Source of the DNA: Flavobacterium johnsoniae UW101
GTDB taxonomy: Bacteria; Bacteroidota; Bacteroidia; Flavobacteriales; Flavobacteriaceae
NCBI RefSeq assembly: GCF_000016645.1
Contig: NC_009441.1
Coordinates: 3,596,001 to 3,660,000, forward strand
Length of the DNA: 64,000 nt
Direction: 5' to 3'
Part shown: piece by piece, positions 1 to 9,360 of the stretch
How positions within the stretch are numbered: position 1 is the stretch's first letter
How the letters are laid out: every line of letters starts with the position of its first letter
The notes under the pieces: model-generated
The model's database searches: none
Told to the model about the DNA's origin: nothing
The model's input: only the letters and a program-made list of their open reading frames with translations
Translations under genes and position numbers: made by a program

Positions 1-1
1 A

Positions 2-571
2 ATTTCTGCAACTGAATGTATAATTTCGGCTACAAAGGAAATCATAAATAAAGGATATGTAATTCCAAACAAAATCGGGATTATTGGACATTCATTTGGA
101 GGATATGAAACTGATTATATTATTACACAAACAGATCTTTTTGCCACAGCTGTTTCAGGTTCGGCTGTAACAGATCTATCCACCTTTTATCTATCAATTG
201 GACCGGCAGTGGGGAAACCAGATATCTGGCGTTTTGAAAGTCAACAATTTCGAATGGGGAAATCACTTTTTGATGATCGTGATGGGTATAGGAAGAACTC
301 GCCTATTGAACATGTTGAAAAGATTAGAACGCCATTACTCTCATGGACAGGAGACAGCGACCTTGAAGTAAAGTTAGATCAAAGCGTTGAATTTTTTCTG
401 GCTTTGCGCCGCCTTGAAAAAAAACACATCATGTTAGTGTATCCTAAAGAAGGACACACTTTAAGAGACCATAGAAATCAAAAAGATCTTTCGGTTAGGT
501 TAACTCAGTGGTTTGCCTATTTTTTAAAAAATGAACCACCAGCTCCATGGATCAATGAAGGATTAAAATAA
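2..571 (+). CDS. Prolyl oligopeptidase family (S9) peptidase, C-terminal part
   Basis: The frame is open from base 2, so the gene begins before the window. The visible part is the catalytic alpha/beta-hydrolase domain of an S9-type serine peptidase. It contains the nucleophile elbow GHSFGGYE, an aspartate in the segment SWTGDSDLEVK, and a histidine in KEGHTLRDH, in the order serine, aspartate, histidine expected for the family. The last 20 residues are hydrophilic, with no added domain. Such enzymes usually cleave short peptides and are often secreted in Bacteroidetes, but the N-terminus is outside the window, so location and substrate cannot be read. A hairpin follows directly. Confidence 0.85.
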   Translation: MSATECIISATKEIINKGYVIPNKIGIIGHSFGGYETDYIITQTDLFATAVSGSAVTDLSTFYLSIGPAVGKPDIWRFESQQFRMGKSLFDDRDGYRKNSPIEHVEKIRTPLLSWTGDSDLEVKLDQSVEFFLALRRLEKKHIMLVYPKEGHTLRDHRNQKDLSVRLTQWFAYFLKNEPPAPWINEGLK

Positions 572-586
572 CAATAGTTAAATTAA

Positions 587-612
587 CAATGCAGTTCTTT
601 CGAACTGCATTG
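587..612. terminator. Hairpin between convergent genes
   Basis: An 11-bp perfect stem (CAATGCAGTTC and GAACTGCATTG) with a 4-base loop lies 15 bases after the peptidase stop and 24 bases from the 3' end of the facing DUF6520 gene. The position suggests a terminator serving both strands. There is no strong T-run, so efficiency is uncertain. Confidence 0.6.
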
Positions 613-636
613 CATTATTAAATATTAGAACCTGGC

Positions 637-930
637 TTATTCAGGATCAACACGAAAAACTGTGCGACTACAAGATGTCTCATTTGGAAACATTGCCTTC
701 GCTTCTGGACCAGAATCATCAAATTGGCGACAGATTTCATCTGTGGACTCTATTTGACAGGTTACTGCTAAGTCACATGGGCTGCCTCCATCATTGTTAT
801 CAACATATCCTGTAATATCGGTAGCCTCTAATTTATCGCTACTCTGCATTGAAACAGTTGAAAAAGCACCTGCGATACCCAAAACAAAAACAGCAAAGGG
901 CATCATTCTTCTTGAAATTGTGGTTTTCAT
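637..930 (-). CDS. DUF6520-like small exported protein
   Basis: This is a 97-residue protein with an N-terminal signal sequence (MKTTISRRMMPFAVFVLGIAGAF) followed by a short polar mature part with five cysteines. The twin-arginine-free basic start, the single hydrophobic segment and the overall size match the DUF6520 family of Flavobacteria, whose function is unknown. It lies 89 bases downstream of the MauE/DoxX-like gene on the same strand, so the two are probably one operon. Its cysteines and the redox-type neighbour suggest, by inference only, a periplasmic disulfide-containing partner. Confidence 0.65.
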   Translation of the reverse strand: MKTTISRRMMPFAVFVLGIAGAFSTVSMQSSDKLEATDITGYVDNNDGGSPCDLAVTCQIESTDEICRQFDDSGPEAKAMFPNETSCSRTVFRVDPE

Positions 931-1019
931 AACGTATTATTTTTTAAAAAGTTAAATGATCTACTTTTTTTTACAGGTTTTCGATCTAATTCCTGATACA
1001 TGCGCAAGTATATTTTTAA

Positions 1020-2531
1020 TTAAGCTTCAGGAGCTTTTAAATATTTTTTGTTTACTTCATTACTAAATTTATAGATAGCTAGTTTTGTACCTATTAAAAC
1101 AAAGATTTTACCATGAACAACATAAAAGTTGCGAAGCTTTTTACCATTCAAGCGATCAATTGTAAAACTAAATACGTAAGACCTTTTTTTTAAATCGTAG
1201 ACGTCAATAACAGACTGCAATTCCCATTTTTGTCTTCCTTCAAATCTGCCTGGGACATTTGAGTTTACATATAGAAAAGTTTCATTTACACTGCTTGATC
1301 TGTTTACTGTAATTGCTGGAGCAGACATTACTCGTTCTGATTTTCCTTTTAAATAAGCAACTTTTATTTTGGCATGCGAATTGGTGTCGATAGTATGACT
1401 TCTAAAGTTTAATTTTCCTTCCCTATCTGCTACTAAATATTCATTTCTATATGAGTACAAGTATATAATGCTATTCAACTCTTGACTGAAATGCAGCATG
1501 CCGTCCGTATCAAAAATTCCGTCGATTTGCTTCTGGAGCAAATGAGGACTTATTATTGTTCTACTGTTTTTTCCCCATCGGTAAGTTCCTATGACATTAT
1601 TCCGCGTTTTTGAACTCATTCCCCTAAAAACAACCAAAGTACTGTCGGCAGGATATGCAATGTTAAAATACGGAGGGGTGGTGGCCAATTGCAGGGCTTT
1701 CCACTCAGATGTTTTACCCTGGAATATGACAGGGACAACCCCGTCCAAAACATAAAAGAATGGAGGGCGGACTGCTATTCTGACCGATTTGAAGTCAAAA
1801 CGTTCCCTGTCTAGCCTTATTCTTATTTTCTTCTGTTCCATCTGGCTACTAATGGAAAGAAGGCTGAAAGGTGCCGTTGAATTTCCGAGATACAGATTTC
1901 CCTCTCCGTAGCCTGCGAAATAATAGGAGTTGTATTTTAAATCTATGGTTTTTTCTATTGAAACAGGATGATGCGGGTAGCGTCTTATAAACGGGTTCTG
2001 ATAATGCATAATTTTTTCAGAAGCAAGAAACAGAACTGCTACTGCACCACTTCCTGAAATAAAGATCAAAGAAAGAATTACTGAATTGGAAATTTTTGAA
2101 AACAACCTGTTATGGTCGGGATATACTGTAATAGCCAAGGCGGCAAGCAGAACAAAAACGATATTGAATGCCAAATGCGTCCCCCAGCTCATTTTTTCCA
2201 AAATCCCGCCACAGGAACATGGCACAAAAGAACTGTAATTAAGAATTATAAAAATATATGCACTGAACATCGTCATCAGACAGAAACCTGCGTAAAGCCC
2301 GATTTTCCTGCTTCCAGGAAAAACCAGCATTAGAGCAATTCCTAATTCACTTATAATAACTCCCCAGGAAACAGGAACAGCAAATGCACTAAGAAGGGGA
2401 GATTGTCCAAGCTGCACCTGAAAATTCTCAAAATCAATAATTTTGCTTACAGAAGCATAGACGAAAAGAAGTATATAAAGCAGGCAGATGGCTTCAACTA
2501 TTGCACTTTTAAAAGAATCTGATATTTTCAT
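1020..2531 (-). CDS. MauE/DoxX-like redox-associated membrane protein with C-terminal extracytoplasmic domain
   Basis: The first 175 residues form a four-to-five-helix membrane domain of the MauE/DoxX type. A cysteine pair (CSCGG) lies between helices, as in MauE-like proteins thought to help disulfide or redox handling. Residues 180-503 are an extracytoplasmic domain rich in short beta strands (repeated aromatic and YRNEYLVAD-type segments), compatible with a beta-propeller. The start codon ATG at 2531 is followed by a short basic stretch and the first helix. The downstream DUF6520 gene is likely co-transcribed. I do not recognise the C-terminal domain, and its ligand is unknown. Confidence 0.6.
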   Translation of the reverse strand: MKISDSFKSAIVEAICLLYILLFVYASVSKIIDFENFQVQLGQSPLLSAFAVPVSWGVIISELGIALMLVFPGSRKIGLYAGFCLMTMFSAYIFIILNYSSFVPCSCGGILEKMSWGTHLAFNIVFVLLAALAITVYPDHNRLFSKISNSVILSLIFISGSGAVAVLFLASEKIMHYQNPFIRRYPHHPVSIEKTIDLKYNSYYFAGYGEGNLYLGNSTAPFSLLSISSQMEQKKIRIRLDRERFDFKSVRIAVRPPFFYVLDGVVPVIFQGKTSEWKALQLATTPPYFNIAYPADSTLVVFRGMSSKTRNNVIGTYRWGKNSRTIISPHLLQKQIDGIFDTDGMLHFSQELNSIIYLYSYRNEYLVADREGKLNFRSHTIDTNSHAKIKVAYLKGKSERVMSAPAITVNRSSSVNETFLYVNSNVPGRFEGRQKWELQSVIDVYDLKKRSYVFSFTIDRLNGKKLRNFYVVHGKIFVLIGTKLAIYKFSNEVNKKYLKAPEA

Positions 2532-2868
2532 GTCCTATATTTTTTTCTACTACATCATTAATTTCGTCAATAGACAGTTTTTCTGCCGATGGAAAACGAT
2601 TTAGTTTGCAGTATAATTTCAAAGTGCCAAATTAGATCAAATGCTTTGAGTGATTATTATGAAAATTCATCCATTATTTATAAAAAATGGTCTATTTTTC
2701 CTATAAGTATTTTTTTTCTGCCTCTTCACTGCTAGGTCTTAAAGAAATATTCTTAAGGCATTAAAAGGGGACAGATTTTTAGCAAACCGCATGCAATTGG
2801 TTATCAAAACGTTGCTGGAAAAGCGGATGAATCCTCAGCATATCAAGCGCCATACTCCCGTCCATCCC
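2532..2868. other. Intergenic stretch between divergent genes
   Basis: This gap separates the minus-strand MauE-like gene from the plus-strand small gene at 2903. I see no full gene. A minus-strand open frame of about 42 codons runs into the MauE-like start (ending RFF then a stop that overlaps it by about 22 bases), but it has no ATG and may be chance. The right end contains the promoter listed next. Confidence 0.4.
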
Positions 2869-2898
2869 TTGTAAGAGCGCGGATTTTGCCTAAATTTG
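2869..2898 (+). promoter_or_regulatory. Bacteroidetes-type promoter (TTG-N19-TAAATTTG)
   Basis: TTG at 2869-2871 and TAAATTTG at 2891-2898 are separated by exactly 19 bases, matching the -33/-7 consensus of Bacteroidetes housekeeping promoters. Only four bases lie between the -7 element and the ATG at 2903, so the transcript is predicted to start at or next to the start codon. Confidence 0.65.
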
Positions 2899-2902
2899 CG
2901 GC

Positions 2903-3199
2903 ATGAACCACGAAGAAATAAAACGCTATTTTGAAAGCAATCCACCGCCCAAGGAACTAAGACTGACCGAATGGGCAAATATTACCGATACGCAGGTTTT
3001 TCTCAGGAGCTGCTACAGCACCATCAGAAACTTCAGCGGACCTGTGGACCGCTGTCCTGCATGGTGGCATCTCAGGGATTTTTATATCCTAATGAAAAAA
3101 ACCGCCGCACCTCAGGCTCAATCCCGGGAAGCGGCTGCGGAGAATATTCAGGAAGACGTATCTGATCAGGCACTTTCAGAAGAAGAAGCCGCTCTGTAA
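2903..3199 (+). CDS. Small hypothetical protein, DUF6965-like
   Basis: The product has 98 residues and no signal or membrane segment. The first 70 residues form a compact alpha/beta unit with ELRLTEWANITDTQVFLRS and a WWHLRDFY segment, resembling the short DUF6965 family of Bacteroidetes; the last 28 residues are low-complexity and acidic. No function is known. The start is fixed by the promoter four bases upstream. It stands alone, followed by a strong hairpin terminator. The family name is a tentative recognition from sequence pattern. Confidence 0.6.
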   Translation: MNHEEIKRYFESNPPPKELRLTEWANITDTQVFLRSCYSTIRNFSGPVDRCPAWWHLRDFYILMKKTAAPQAQSREAAAENIQEDVSDQALSEEEAAL

Positions 3200-3222
3200 A
3201 ACCGGCTTTAATTTATAAAATA

Positions 3223-3261
3223 ACAGCCCTGCAATGTGAACTGCAGGGCTGTATTTTTTTT
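3223..3261 (+). terminator. Rho-independent terminator
   Basis: A perfect 11-bp stem (ACAGCCCTGCA and TGCAGGGCTGT) is followed by a run of T residues. It ends the plus-strand gene at 3199 and sits 16 bases from the 3' end of the facing response-regulator remnant. Confidence 0.85.
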
Positions 3262-3276
3262 ATGATAAACGCCATC

Positions 3277-3552
3277 TCAAACCAGAAGGAACTCTGCCCT
3301 GTTTCTTCCTGCAATGCTCCAGTCCATATCCATTACGTTCTGCAGAAGGTCTTTAAGGGCCTGGAAGGTGCTGGGCTTCACGGCATAATAATCAGCTCCC
3401 AGTTCATAGGAGCGCTGTATGTTTTCAGCATTGCTGCTGGTGGAAAGCATGATCACTTTTACGCCGCTGCGTATCTGCTCCAGGCATTCAAAACCGTTTT
3501 TGCCCGGCATGTTGATATCCAGAAAGATAATCTCGTGCAGTTCGAAACCGGG
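3277..3552 (-). pseudogene. Truncated response-regulator receiver domain
   Basis: The reading frame encodes the second half of a CheY-like receiver: EIIFLDINMPGKNGFECL with the phosphoacceptor aspartate, the conserved switch region VIMLSTSS, and YAVKPSTF with the active-site lysine. The first third of the fold, including the acidic pair that binds Mg, is missing; a stop codon lies at 3553-3555. No output domain follows. The ATG at 3510 used by a gene caller would start after the phosphorylated aspartate, so a functional product is unlikely. The break abuts the fragment on the other strand at 3563-3892. Confidence 0.7.
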
Positions 3553-3562
3553 CTATGGCAAA

Positions 3563-3892
3563 ATGGTTGAAACCACTTATAATCTAAATTCAGGGGCAGC
3601 TAAGCGGATCATGAGCTCGGACACCGCTTCTGCAGATTACATTGAAGTTGAAAAACAAGGAAATATTTTTATATTTGAAAACACACATAATTCCATTTTT
3701 AAGGTTTCAAAAAATCCTTCCAAAATTGAAATTATTGATGCTCAGGACAAAACCTCCACCTACATGGAAGAAAGAGGCTATAAGATCACAGCTAAAAAAA
3801 ACAGAGATACTTTAATTATCCGTTTTTTCCCAACCAGATCTACGCCGGCATCGGTATTTAAATTTGGAATTGAATATAAATTTTACAAGTAA
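3563..3892 (+). pseudogene. Hypothetical protein, probably an N-terminally truncated fragment
   Basis: From ATG 3563 the frame encodes 109 residues that look like real protein (charged and beta-strand-rich, for example GNIFIFENTHNSIFKVS and KIEIIDAQDKTSTYM). The frame remains open upstream into the response-regulator remnant, which argues that the true N-terminus was lost at a recombination junction near 3553. I do not recognise the family. A further gene follows after four bases, so the two may come from one operon. Confidence 0.4.
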
Positions 3893-3896
3893 TGCC

Positions 3897-4175
3897 ATGA
3901 ATGAACTAATCTGCCACTTTTTATCCACGCTTACTGATCAGGAGATTGTAAATCTGTTTAATGGATGCATCTCGGCTCCGAATCCTGATAATGCATATGC
4001 CTTAATTTATAATTCAGCAGACCCGCAGTTTTATTTTACGGATACCTTCAATGAAGACGTTAAGCCAAATTCCCATTATATTTTAGTTGGACTGTTTTAT
4101 CTCCATGAGATTAACGACCTGTCTGCACTAAAGGCAAAGGTACAGTCATTAAAGACAAAATGGTGCGGTTCATAA
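3897..4175 (+). CDS. Hypothetical protein, 92 residues
   Basis: The product begins MNELICHFLSTLTDQ and is a soluble alpha/beta protein with a central PQFYFTDTFNED segment and a C-terminal helix rich in lysine. I chose ATG 3897 over the in-frame ATG 3864 because the preceding frame ends at 3892 and a four-base gap fits a co-translated pair. The family is unknown. It converges on the large protease-NTPase gene, whose stop lies 64 bases away on the other strand. Confidence 0.45.
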   Translation: MNELICHFLSTLTDQEIVNLFNGCISAPNPDNAYALIYNSADPQFYFTDTFNEDVKPNSHYILVGLFYLHEINDLSALKAKVQSLKTKWCGS

Positions 4176-4239
4176 ATACCGTGAATCTTTTTTATCTTTT
4201 CTGTGTTTTTTTCCGAGTTACTGAAACATGTCACCAATT

Positions 4240-7200
4240 TTACGCCAGGCCTTTTGAAGATATGAAATCTTCACGGATTATATAAGCTGTAGAAGAAGCG
4301 CTCTGATCTATCAGCTTGTCCAGCAGCGCAATAAAATCATTCCTTAATCTGGCGGTTGCCGTGATTTCTCTTCTCATGCGGCCGTCATAATAGGTCTGGA
4401 TAATAATTTTTTCAAGATAAAAATCCCAGCCTTTATTTCCGGGCCACTCTTTTTTAATGCGTTCAGCCAGCCAGCTGACAGCGTCAGGCATTAATTCCTC
4501 AAATCCAATGCCGGCAGTTAATCTTCCCGAAGATTCAAGGTCTCCCCCCTGGAGTATAAAAGTTTCAAAAAAATGCTTTTTATTTTTTAGGGGATTCCAA
4601 TCCAACTGCGTTAAGAACAGTATGCGATGGTTAAAAAGAAAGGCTTTATCAAAAATAAACATCTTAGCCGTTAAAATCTTATGGCTTAAATAACTCCATA
4701 AAATCCAGAAATTTGCCGCTTTGGATTCATCATTTAAAAACTGGTTTACCACTTCCTCCAGGCACTTAACGGTAAATTCATATTTTTTATTGGAATACAA
4801 GATTTTTACGCCATCTGCATAAGCCCAGTCAATTAATGCTTTAAAGTTCTCAATTGCAGTATCCTCAGGCTGGCTGAGTAAAAACAGTGCAAATTTTTCT
4901 TGAAAAAACTGCTGCAGGGAATGATGGATCGTGTCGTCATATGGATCGGAATCTTTTGCAAAGGTTTCAAAAATGAAATTCAAGACATTCTTGAAATAGT
5001 CCCGCAGGATTTTGAGTTCTGTTTCAGCCGGCACCAGTTTCAAGGCTTCAAACAGCCAGTCCCCTGCATTTGACTGATATTCGGGAATTGCAATCTCCAC
5101 TGGGGTTTCCTCTTCAGCGACCCTATTCATAATGGCATCAAAACCGGCGCTGTATTGTTTAAGGGCATCGTTGTATTTGATATGCCCCGCAATGCGGCCT
5201 TTGGGTTTATAATGCGGATTTATTTTTAACCTTATTCTATAATGCGCTGTTTTTATAATGGAAAAGAAATTTCTTTTATAAGATTTATATCCGCTTAAAT
5301 GCTCCAGCCTGTGCTTAAGGTGCGAGAATTTTGAATACTCCACAATGCAGTAGATGCAGTTTAATACAAAACCGGGATCATGCTTCCATAGGCAGCTGTT
5401 AATTGACGCTCTCAGGGAATTATGCTCGGATCTCTGGTGAAAATGCGTTAAGTAATAAAGAATATTCTGCTTGTAAATCTTTTTTTCCCTCTCATCCGAC
5501 TTGAGCATCAAAATTGGAACAACAGAAAAGGCAGCATCTGTTTCATACACCGTGTATTTGGAATTCATGAAATCCAGCAGCCTATTTTCGAAGAGTTCGT
5601 ATTTAAACAGCTCGTTTACTTTTGTTTCACACCATTCACTTTCTGCTGCGCTTAATGATGAATAGAAATCCCTTATTCCAATTGCTGCCACCAGCACAGG
5701 CTGCTTATGCCGCCCGGCGATGTTTATATTATCTTGGGCATCCACAGAGATTTTGTGAAACTCCGACCATTTTTCATAACTGTCCTCTTCAGCGGTTTCA
5801 TGCTTTAATTTCTGCATGCACCAGTGGGCGGCATATAATACCAGATGGTTCGCCTCCTCCTTTGTCTTATTTTCCTCGACAACCTTTTGTAAGTCATCTT
5901 CCAGTTCTGTTTCTAATAGAAATCCGTTTTCAACCTCTTTTACTATTCTAAATTTTCTGCGGTCGATGCGCGCAAGTGCAAAACGCCAGTTTTGGTCTGT
6001 CGGGCTTTCCAGATAAAAATTATCTATTATCTCAAAGATTTCGGTTTGAAACTCTCCAAAACTCAGGTTCATAACCAGATCTTCAATGCTTTTGCTTCTA
6101 TGCTTAAGTGTTTGGAAGTTCTGCAGCTGCAAATGGCGCAGCTGTCGGTGCTTTTTATAGCTCAGCGGACTGTAGGCTTCTGATTCTTTAAGGCACCTGT
6201 GGAAATCCAGATGATAAATCTCCCTTATTTTCAGTAAAGGAAAAATTCTTCTACCGGCAAGATCCATATGCTCATTAGCGACACTTATAAGCACTGCCGA
6301 CCCCATGACGCTGTTGCATCTGGTTAAAAAAGCCTCAAAGGTGTAGTCCCAGGAAGCCTTTAAAAATTTAGTGTACTGGTCATGCTTGTTCTCTTTTATA
6401 TCCCGGCCGATCTGAAGCAGATAGCACTCGGCTGCCATTAGGCAGGATTTCAGAACATCGGGCGAATTAAAATAGGTTCCCCTGAACATCATCCATAATG
6501 AAGGGCTGGCATGCTGCTTAATCTCTCTTCCGTCGTCCATTATAACAGTTATCTGCGAACGATGGTCGGAAGGATGCAGAAATTCATTGTCCCGGCCGAA
6601 ATCGGACTTGATATAGGAATCGGCAGCGTGATTAAACAGCTTCACTAAAAAATCTACAGTTGCAAAGGGAGAATACAGCAGAAGGTTCAATATAGGCGTT
6701 TCATAAGGGCTTCCAGGTGAATAATGCCTTTCTGTGCTCCTTCTGAAGCCGAAATCCTGCTCGCTGTGCATCATCGACCGGTGGTACGGCCCCAGGATGG
6801 ACTGCCTCTTCATTTCTGCAATCTGCTCAGGAGTCGGCGGATAATAAAACCATTTGCTTTCTGCAATTTCAAGGACAAGTTCAGGAAAATTTTTGCATAT
6901 TTTCTGCCCTTCGTACCCGTCAAGGGCATACTCTAAAATCTTGTCATACAGATTGCCGATTTCAAAATCAGCATCCCTGTTTTTATTTCTGAATGCATCC
7001 TCTATTAATGATTTCAATTGATCTTTGACAAAGTCAGAGAGACGGAAAAGCATTAATATTCCATTTTCAAGATTCTCAGTTTTAGCCCTTCCCTGGTCAG
7101 ATGAGACGCCTGATGTAAAATTATTGTAAAACCATATTAAAATTTTAGCCGCATGCTCGGCCCCGGCAGGAAAAGGTCCGTTTTTTTTCAGGCCTTTCTC

Positions 7201-9360
7201 CCACTGCAGCAGCATTGACAGTATCAATCTCATCTGCGGCTGCAGCAGATTCAGGTTTAAGAAAATAAATTCAATGAGATTGGCCCATACTTCACCGTAG
7301 GGCACCAGATTGATATTGTGATATACCTGAGTCCTTTTGTCCACATCCAATGCGTTAAGGAGGGAAAAATCCGGCTTCTGGCACGAAACCCGAACTAAAA
7401 AAATTATCCTTATGAAATATTTAAACTGATCTAAAAATAGAAAATCCTTGTTTTCCCGCAGAAAATCACTGCTGTAATGCGACTGCATGACAGCAACTAA
7501 TATTTCATCCTTCCAGTAGTTTTGGATTGCCGAACCGTTGAGGGTTGATTTTACGAGCCGGCCTGCAGATCCGTCCATTGCCTGTATTTTTTCTGATATC
7601 CAGATTCTGAAGGCTCGCCGGACTGCCGGAGAGGTTCCTATTGCATCATAAAAAGCGCCGTAATTGCCCTCTTCAGCAATGTATTGCAGATAATTGCTGT
7701 CAATATGCCTTGTCAGTGCCCAGTCCTCATAGATGTCATGAGCTGCCGCAAAGCTTCTTCTGTATACCGGTTCGGGATCAATAATATGGTCAGCGGTCAG
7801 CTCGTGAAGTATGTCGGCACGCGCGTGCCCAACAGTTGCATATGCGCTCATTGCCGAAGCCCTCTTCAGGGCAATTTCCATAAATGTCTCGCCGCGCAGC
7901 TGTCTTTTTAGCGGATCTGATTCCTTTTCGCGCCCTTCAATCACATATTCCCACATGATCTGTTTGAACCTAGCTTCAGTATCAATATCATCTTCTAACG
8001 AATTCTGAGGTAAGGACACTGCCTTATCCAGATTAAAGGGAATCTGGAGAACTTTCAAAAGGGATTTATTTTTTGCTAAGGTTCTCAGCATCGGATAGCT
8101 CTCAGCGATGCATTCCAGCTCCGCTCCATCAAGCGCAGGCACATCAAAATCGGGAAAAGCGGGAAACTGCCTTAAAAAACGGATTTTTAGATGCTCGGCC
8201 GCATAGCTCCTGCAGGTAAACACTAATGTAATATCCTCTCTTCTAAAAAGCAGTTCAAAAAAATCCAATATCGTCTCAGCATTATCCGTTTCAAGTATTT
8301 TTTCGATGCTGTCTATAAGGAAAATTTTCTTTTTAGCGAATAGCGGGGAATCAAGAACCTCTGAAAGGGATATGCCGAAGCAGAAAGGCTTATCTGCAAA
8401 TATCTCTTCGATGCTTTTTTTGTCCAGCTGCTCACCCTGAAAAGCAAATATTTCAAAATCATTTTTTAATCCATCCAAAATCTTCTTAACCATCGCTGAT
8501 TTTCCGCTTCCCGGCTTTCCTGTAAATATTGCCAGCTTGCCGTTTCTTATAACTTCCAAAGCAGCTGCTGAAATTTCGGTCCTAGGCAGGTTGACTTTGC
8601 CGACGCTGTCTCGTATTCTTGAAAGCACCCTGAAAGAATTTTCATTAAGCTTTTCAGCTGCTTCAAGCACGGTAGGGTCTGTCTCTATCTGCAGCAATGA
8701 TAAAAGGGGCAGCGATCTTGATGCCAGAAGATTATTTACCAGAGAAAGATCGATCCCCAATATCCTTTTATTTTTTGTCTCATAGGCAAGAAATAGGCCG
8801 CAGCAGAAATATCTGCCATTCAATTTGACAAATACCGGACTTCCGGAATAGCCTTCCACAAGGTTGTCGTCATTGTATTCCCCGGTCAGGGGATCCGATA
8901 CTTCAATCTGTATCTGCCTTTCGTAATCTCTATCCTTAAGGGGCTTCAAATGGTGCAGTGTTCTTTTTAATTTATTAAGAACCACTTTGGGGAAACCGGT
9001 TATCTCAAGTTCATGGCCTTTAGCCGGAACAAGGCAGATTCCAGGACATCTATCATAGTCAAGCGATACGGGAAGGAACTGCTTTTTGATTACCAGTACG
9101 CCTAAATCTTCAGTTGCATTATTTTCGCCAAATAATATTACATCCCCTTCCTGCAGCTTATATTCAGACCATCCATTATCAGTAAGAAATCCGACTGACA
9201 GCTCATCGTATTCCCATGGAATCCCATTATCCCCAACAAGGGCGTGTCTTGCCGTAAGCACATAGGCCTCTTCCGATTGGCCGGCCGGCGAATATAGAAG
9301 TCCGCTGCCGAATCCCTGGGGATTTTCAATTCTTACTATAAAATCTTTTTCTGCTGTCAT
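4240..9360 (-). CDS. Avs-type protein: trypsin-like protease fused to STAND NTPase
   Basis: This 1706-residue protein starts with a trypsin-like serine protease domain (residues about 1-215): His39 in VLTARHAL, Asp85 in EDLGVLV and Ser172 in GYSGSP form the catalytic triad. A P-loop NTPase follows: Walker A GKPGSGKS at 281-288, Walker B IFLID at 346-350, and an FTCRSY segment near 381 typical of STAND ATPases. The remaining 1200 residues are alpha-helical and probably form the sensor. This order matches protease-type antiviral STAND (AVAST) proteins, where a phage protein triggers oligomerisation and the N-terminal effector fires. The start overlaps the stop of the MBL-fold gene by four bases, showing translational coupling. 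Type I AVAST pairs exactly these two activities. No third gene is seen on this strand. Confidence 0.85.
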   Translation of the reverse strand: MTAEKDFIVRIENPQGFGSGLLYSPAGQSEEAYVLTARHALVGDNGIPWEYDELSVGFLTDNGWSEYKLQEGDVILFGENNATEDLGVLVIKKQFLPVSLDYDRCPGICLVPAKGHELEITGFPKVVLNKLKRTLHHLKPLKDRDYERQIQIEVSDPLTGEYNDDNLVEGYSGSPVFVKLNGRYFCCGLFLAYETKNKRILGIDLSLVNNLLASRSLPLLSLLQIETDPTVLEAAEKLNENSFRVLSRIRDSVGKVNLPRTEISAAALEVIRNGKLAIFTGKPGSGKSAMVKKILDGLKNDFEIFAFQGEQLDKKSIEEIFADKPFCFGISLSEVLDSPLFAKKKIFLIDSIEKILETDNAETILDFFELLFRREDITLVFTCRSYAAEHLKIRFLRQFPAFPDFDVPALDGAELECIAESYPMLRTLAKNKSLLKVLQIPFNLDKAVSLPQNSLEDDIDTEARFKQIMWEYVIEGREKESDPLKRQLRGETFMEIALKRASAMSAYATVGHARADILHELTADHIIDPEPVYRRSFAAAHDIYEDWALTRHIDSNYLQYIAEEGNYGAFYDAIGTSPAVRRAFRIWISEKIQAMDGSAGRLVKSTLNGSAIQNYWKDEILVAVMQSHYSSDFLRENKDFLFLDQFKYFIRIIFLVRVSCQKPDFSLLNALDVDKRTQVYHNINLVPYGEVWANLIEFIFLNLNLLQPQMRLILSMLLQWEKGLKKNGPFPAGAEHAAKILIWFYNNFTSGVSSDQGRAKTENLENGILMLFRLSDFVKDQLKSLIEDAFRNKNRDADFEIGNLYDKILEYALDGYEGQKICKNFPELVLEIAESKWFYYPPTPEQIAEMKRQSILGPYHRSMMHSEQDFGFRRSTERHYSPGSPYETPILNLLLYSPFATVDFLVKLFNHAADSYIKSDFGRDNEFLHPSDHRSQITVIMDDGREIKQHASPSLWMMFRGTYFNSPDVLKSCLMAAECYLLQIGRDIKENKHDQYTKFLKASWDYTFEAFLTRCNSVMGSAVLISVANEHMDLAGRRIFPLLKIREIYHLDFHRCLKESEAYSPLSYKKHRQLRHLQLQNFQTLKHRSKSIEDLVMNLSFGEFQTEIFEIIDNFYLESPTDQNWRFALARIDRRKFRIVKEVENGFLLETELEDDLQKVVEENKTKEEANHLVLYAAHWCMQKLKHETAEEDSYEKWSEFHKISVDAQDNINIAGRHKQPVLVAAIGIRDFYSSLSAAESEWCETKVNELFKYELFENRLLDFMNSKYTVYETDAAFSVVPILMLKSDEREKKIYKQNILYYLTHFHQRSEHNSLRASINSCLWKHDPGFVLNCIYCIVEYSKFSHLKHRLEHLSGYKSYKRNFFSIIKTAHYRIRLKINPHYKPKGRIAGHIKYNDALKQYSAGFDAIMNRVAEEETPVEIAIPEYQSNAGDWLFEALKLVPAETELKILRDYFKNVLNFIFETFAKDSDPYDDTIHHSLQQFFQEKFALFLLSQPEDTAIENFKALIDWAYADGVKILYSNKKYEFTVKCLEEVVNQFLNDESKAANFWILWSYLSHKILTAKMFIFDKAFLFNHRILFLTQLDWNPLKNKKHFFETFILQGGDLESSGRLTAGIGFEELMPDAVSWLAERIKKEWPGNKGWDFYLEKIIIQTYYDGRMRREITATARLRNDFIALLDKLIDQSASSTAYIIREDFISSKGLA

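Noticed and set aside
2560..2640. Minus-strand open frame of about 42 codons ahead of the MauE-like gene
   Set aside because: It has no ATG, begins right after a stop, and no family is recognised; it may be chance.
3897..4175. Small gene as the missing third component (avs1C) of the Avs system
   Set aside because: It is on the opposite strand, converges with the large gene and pairs better with the fragment before it.
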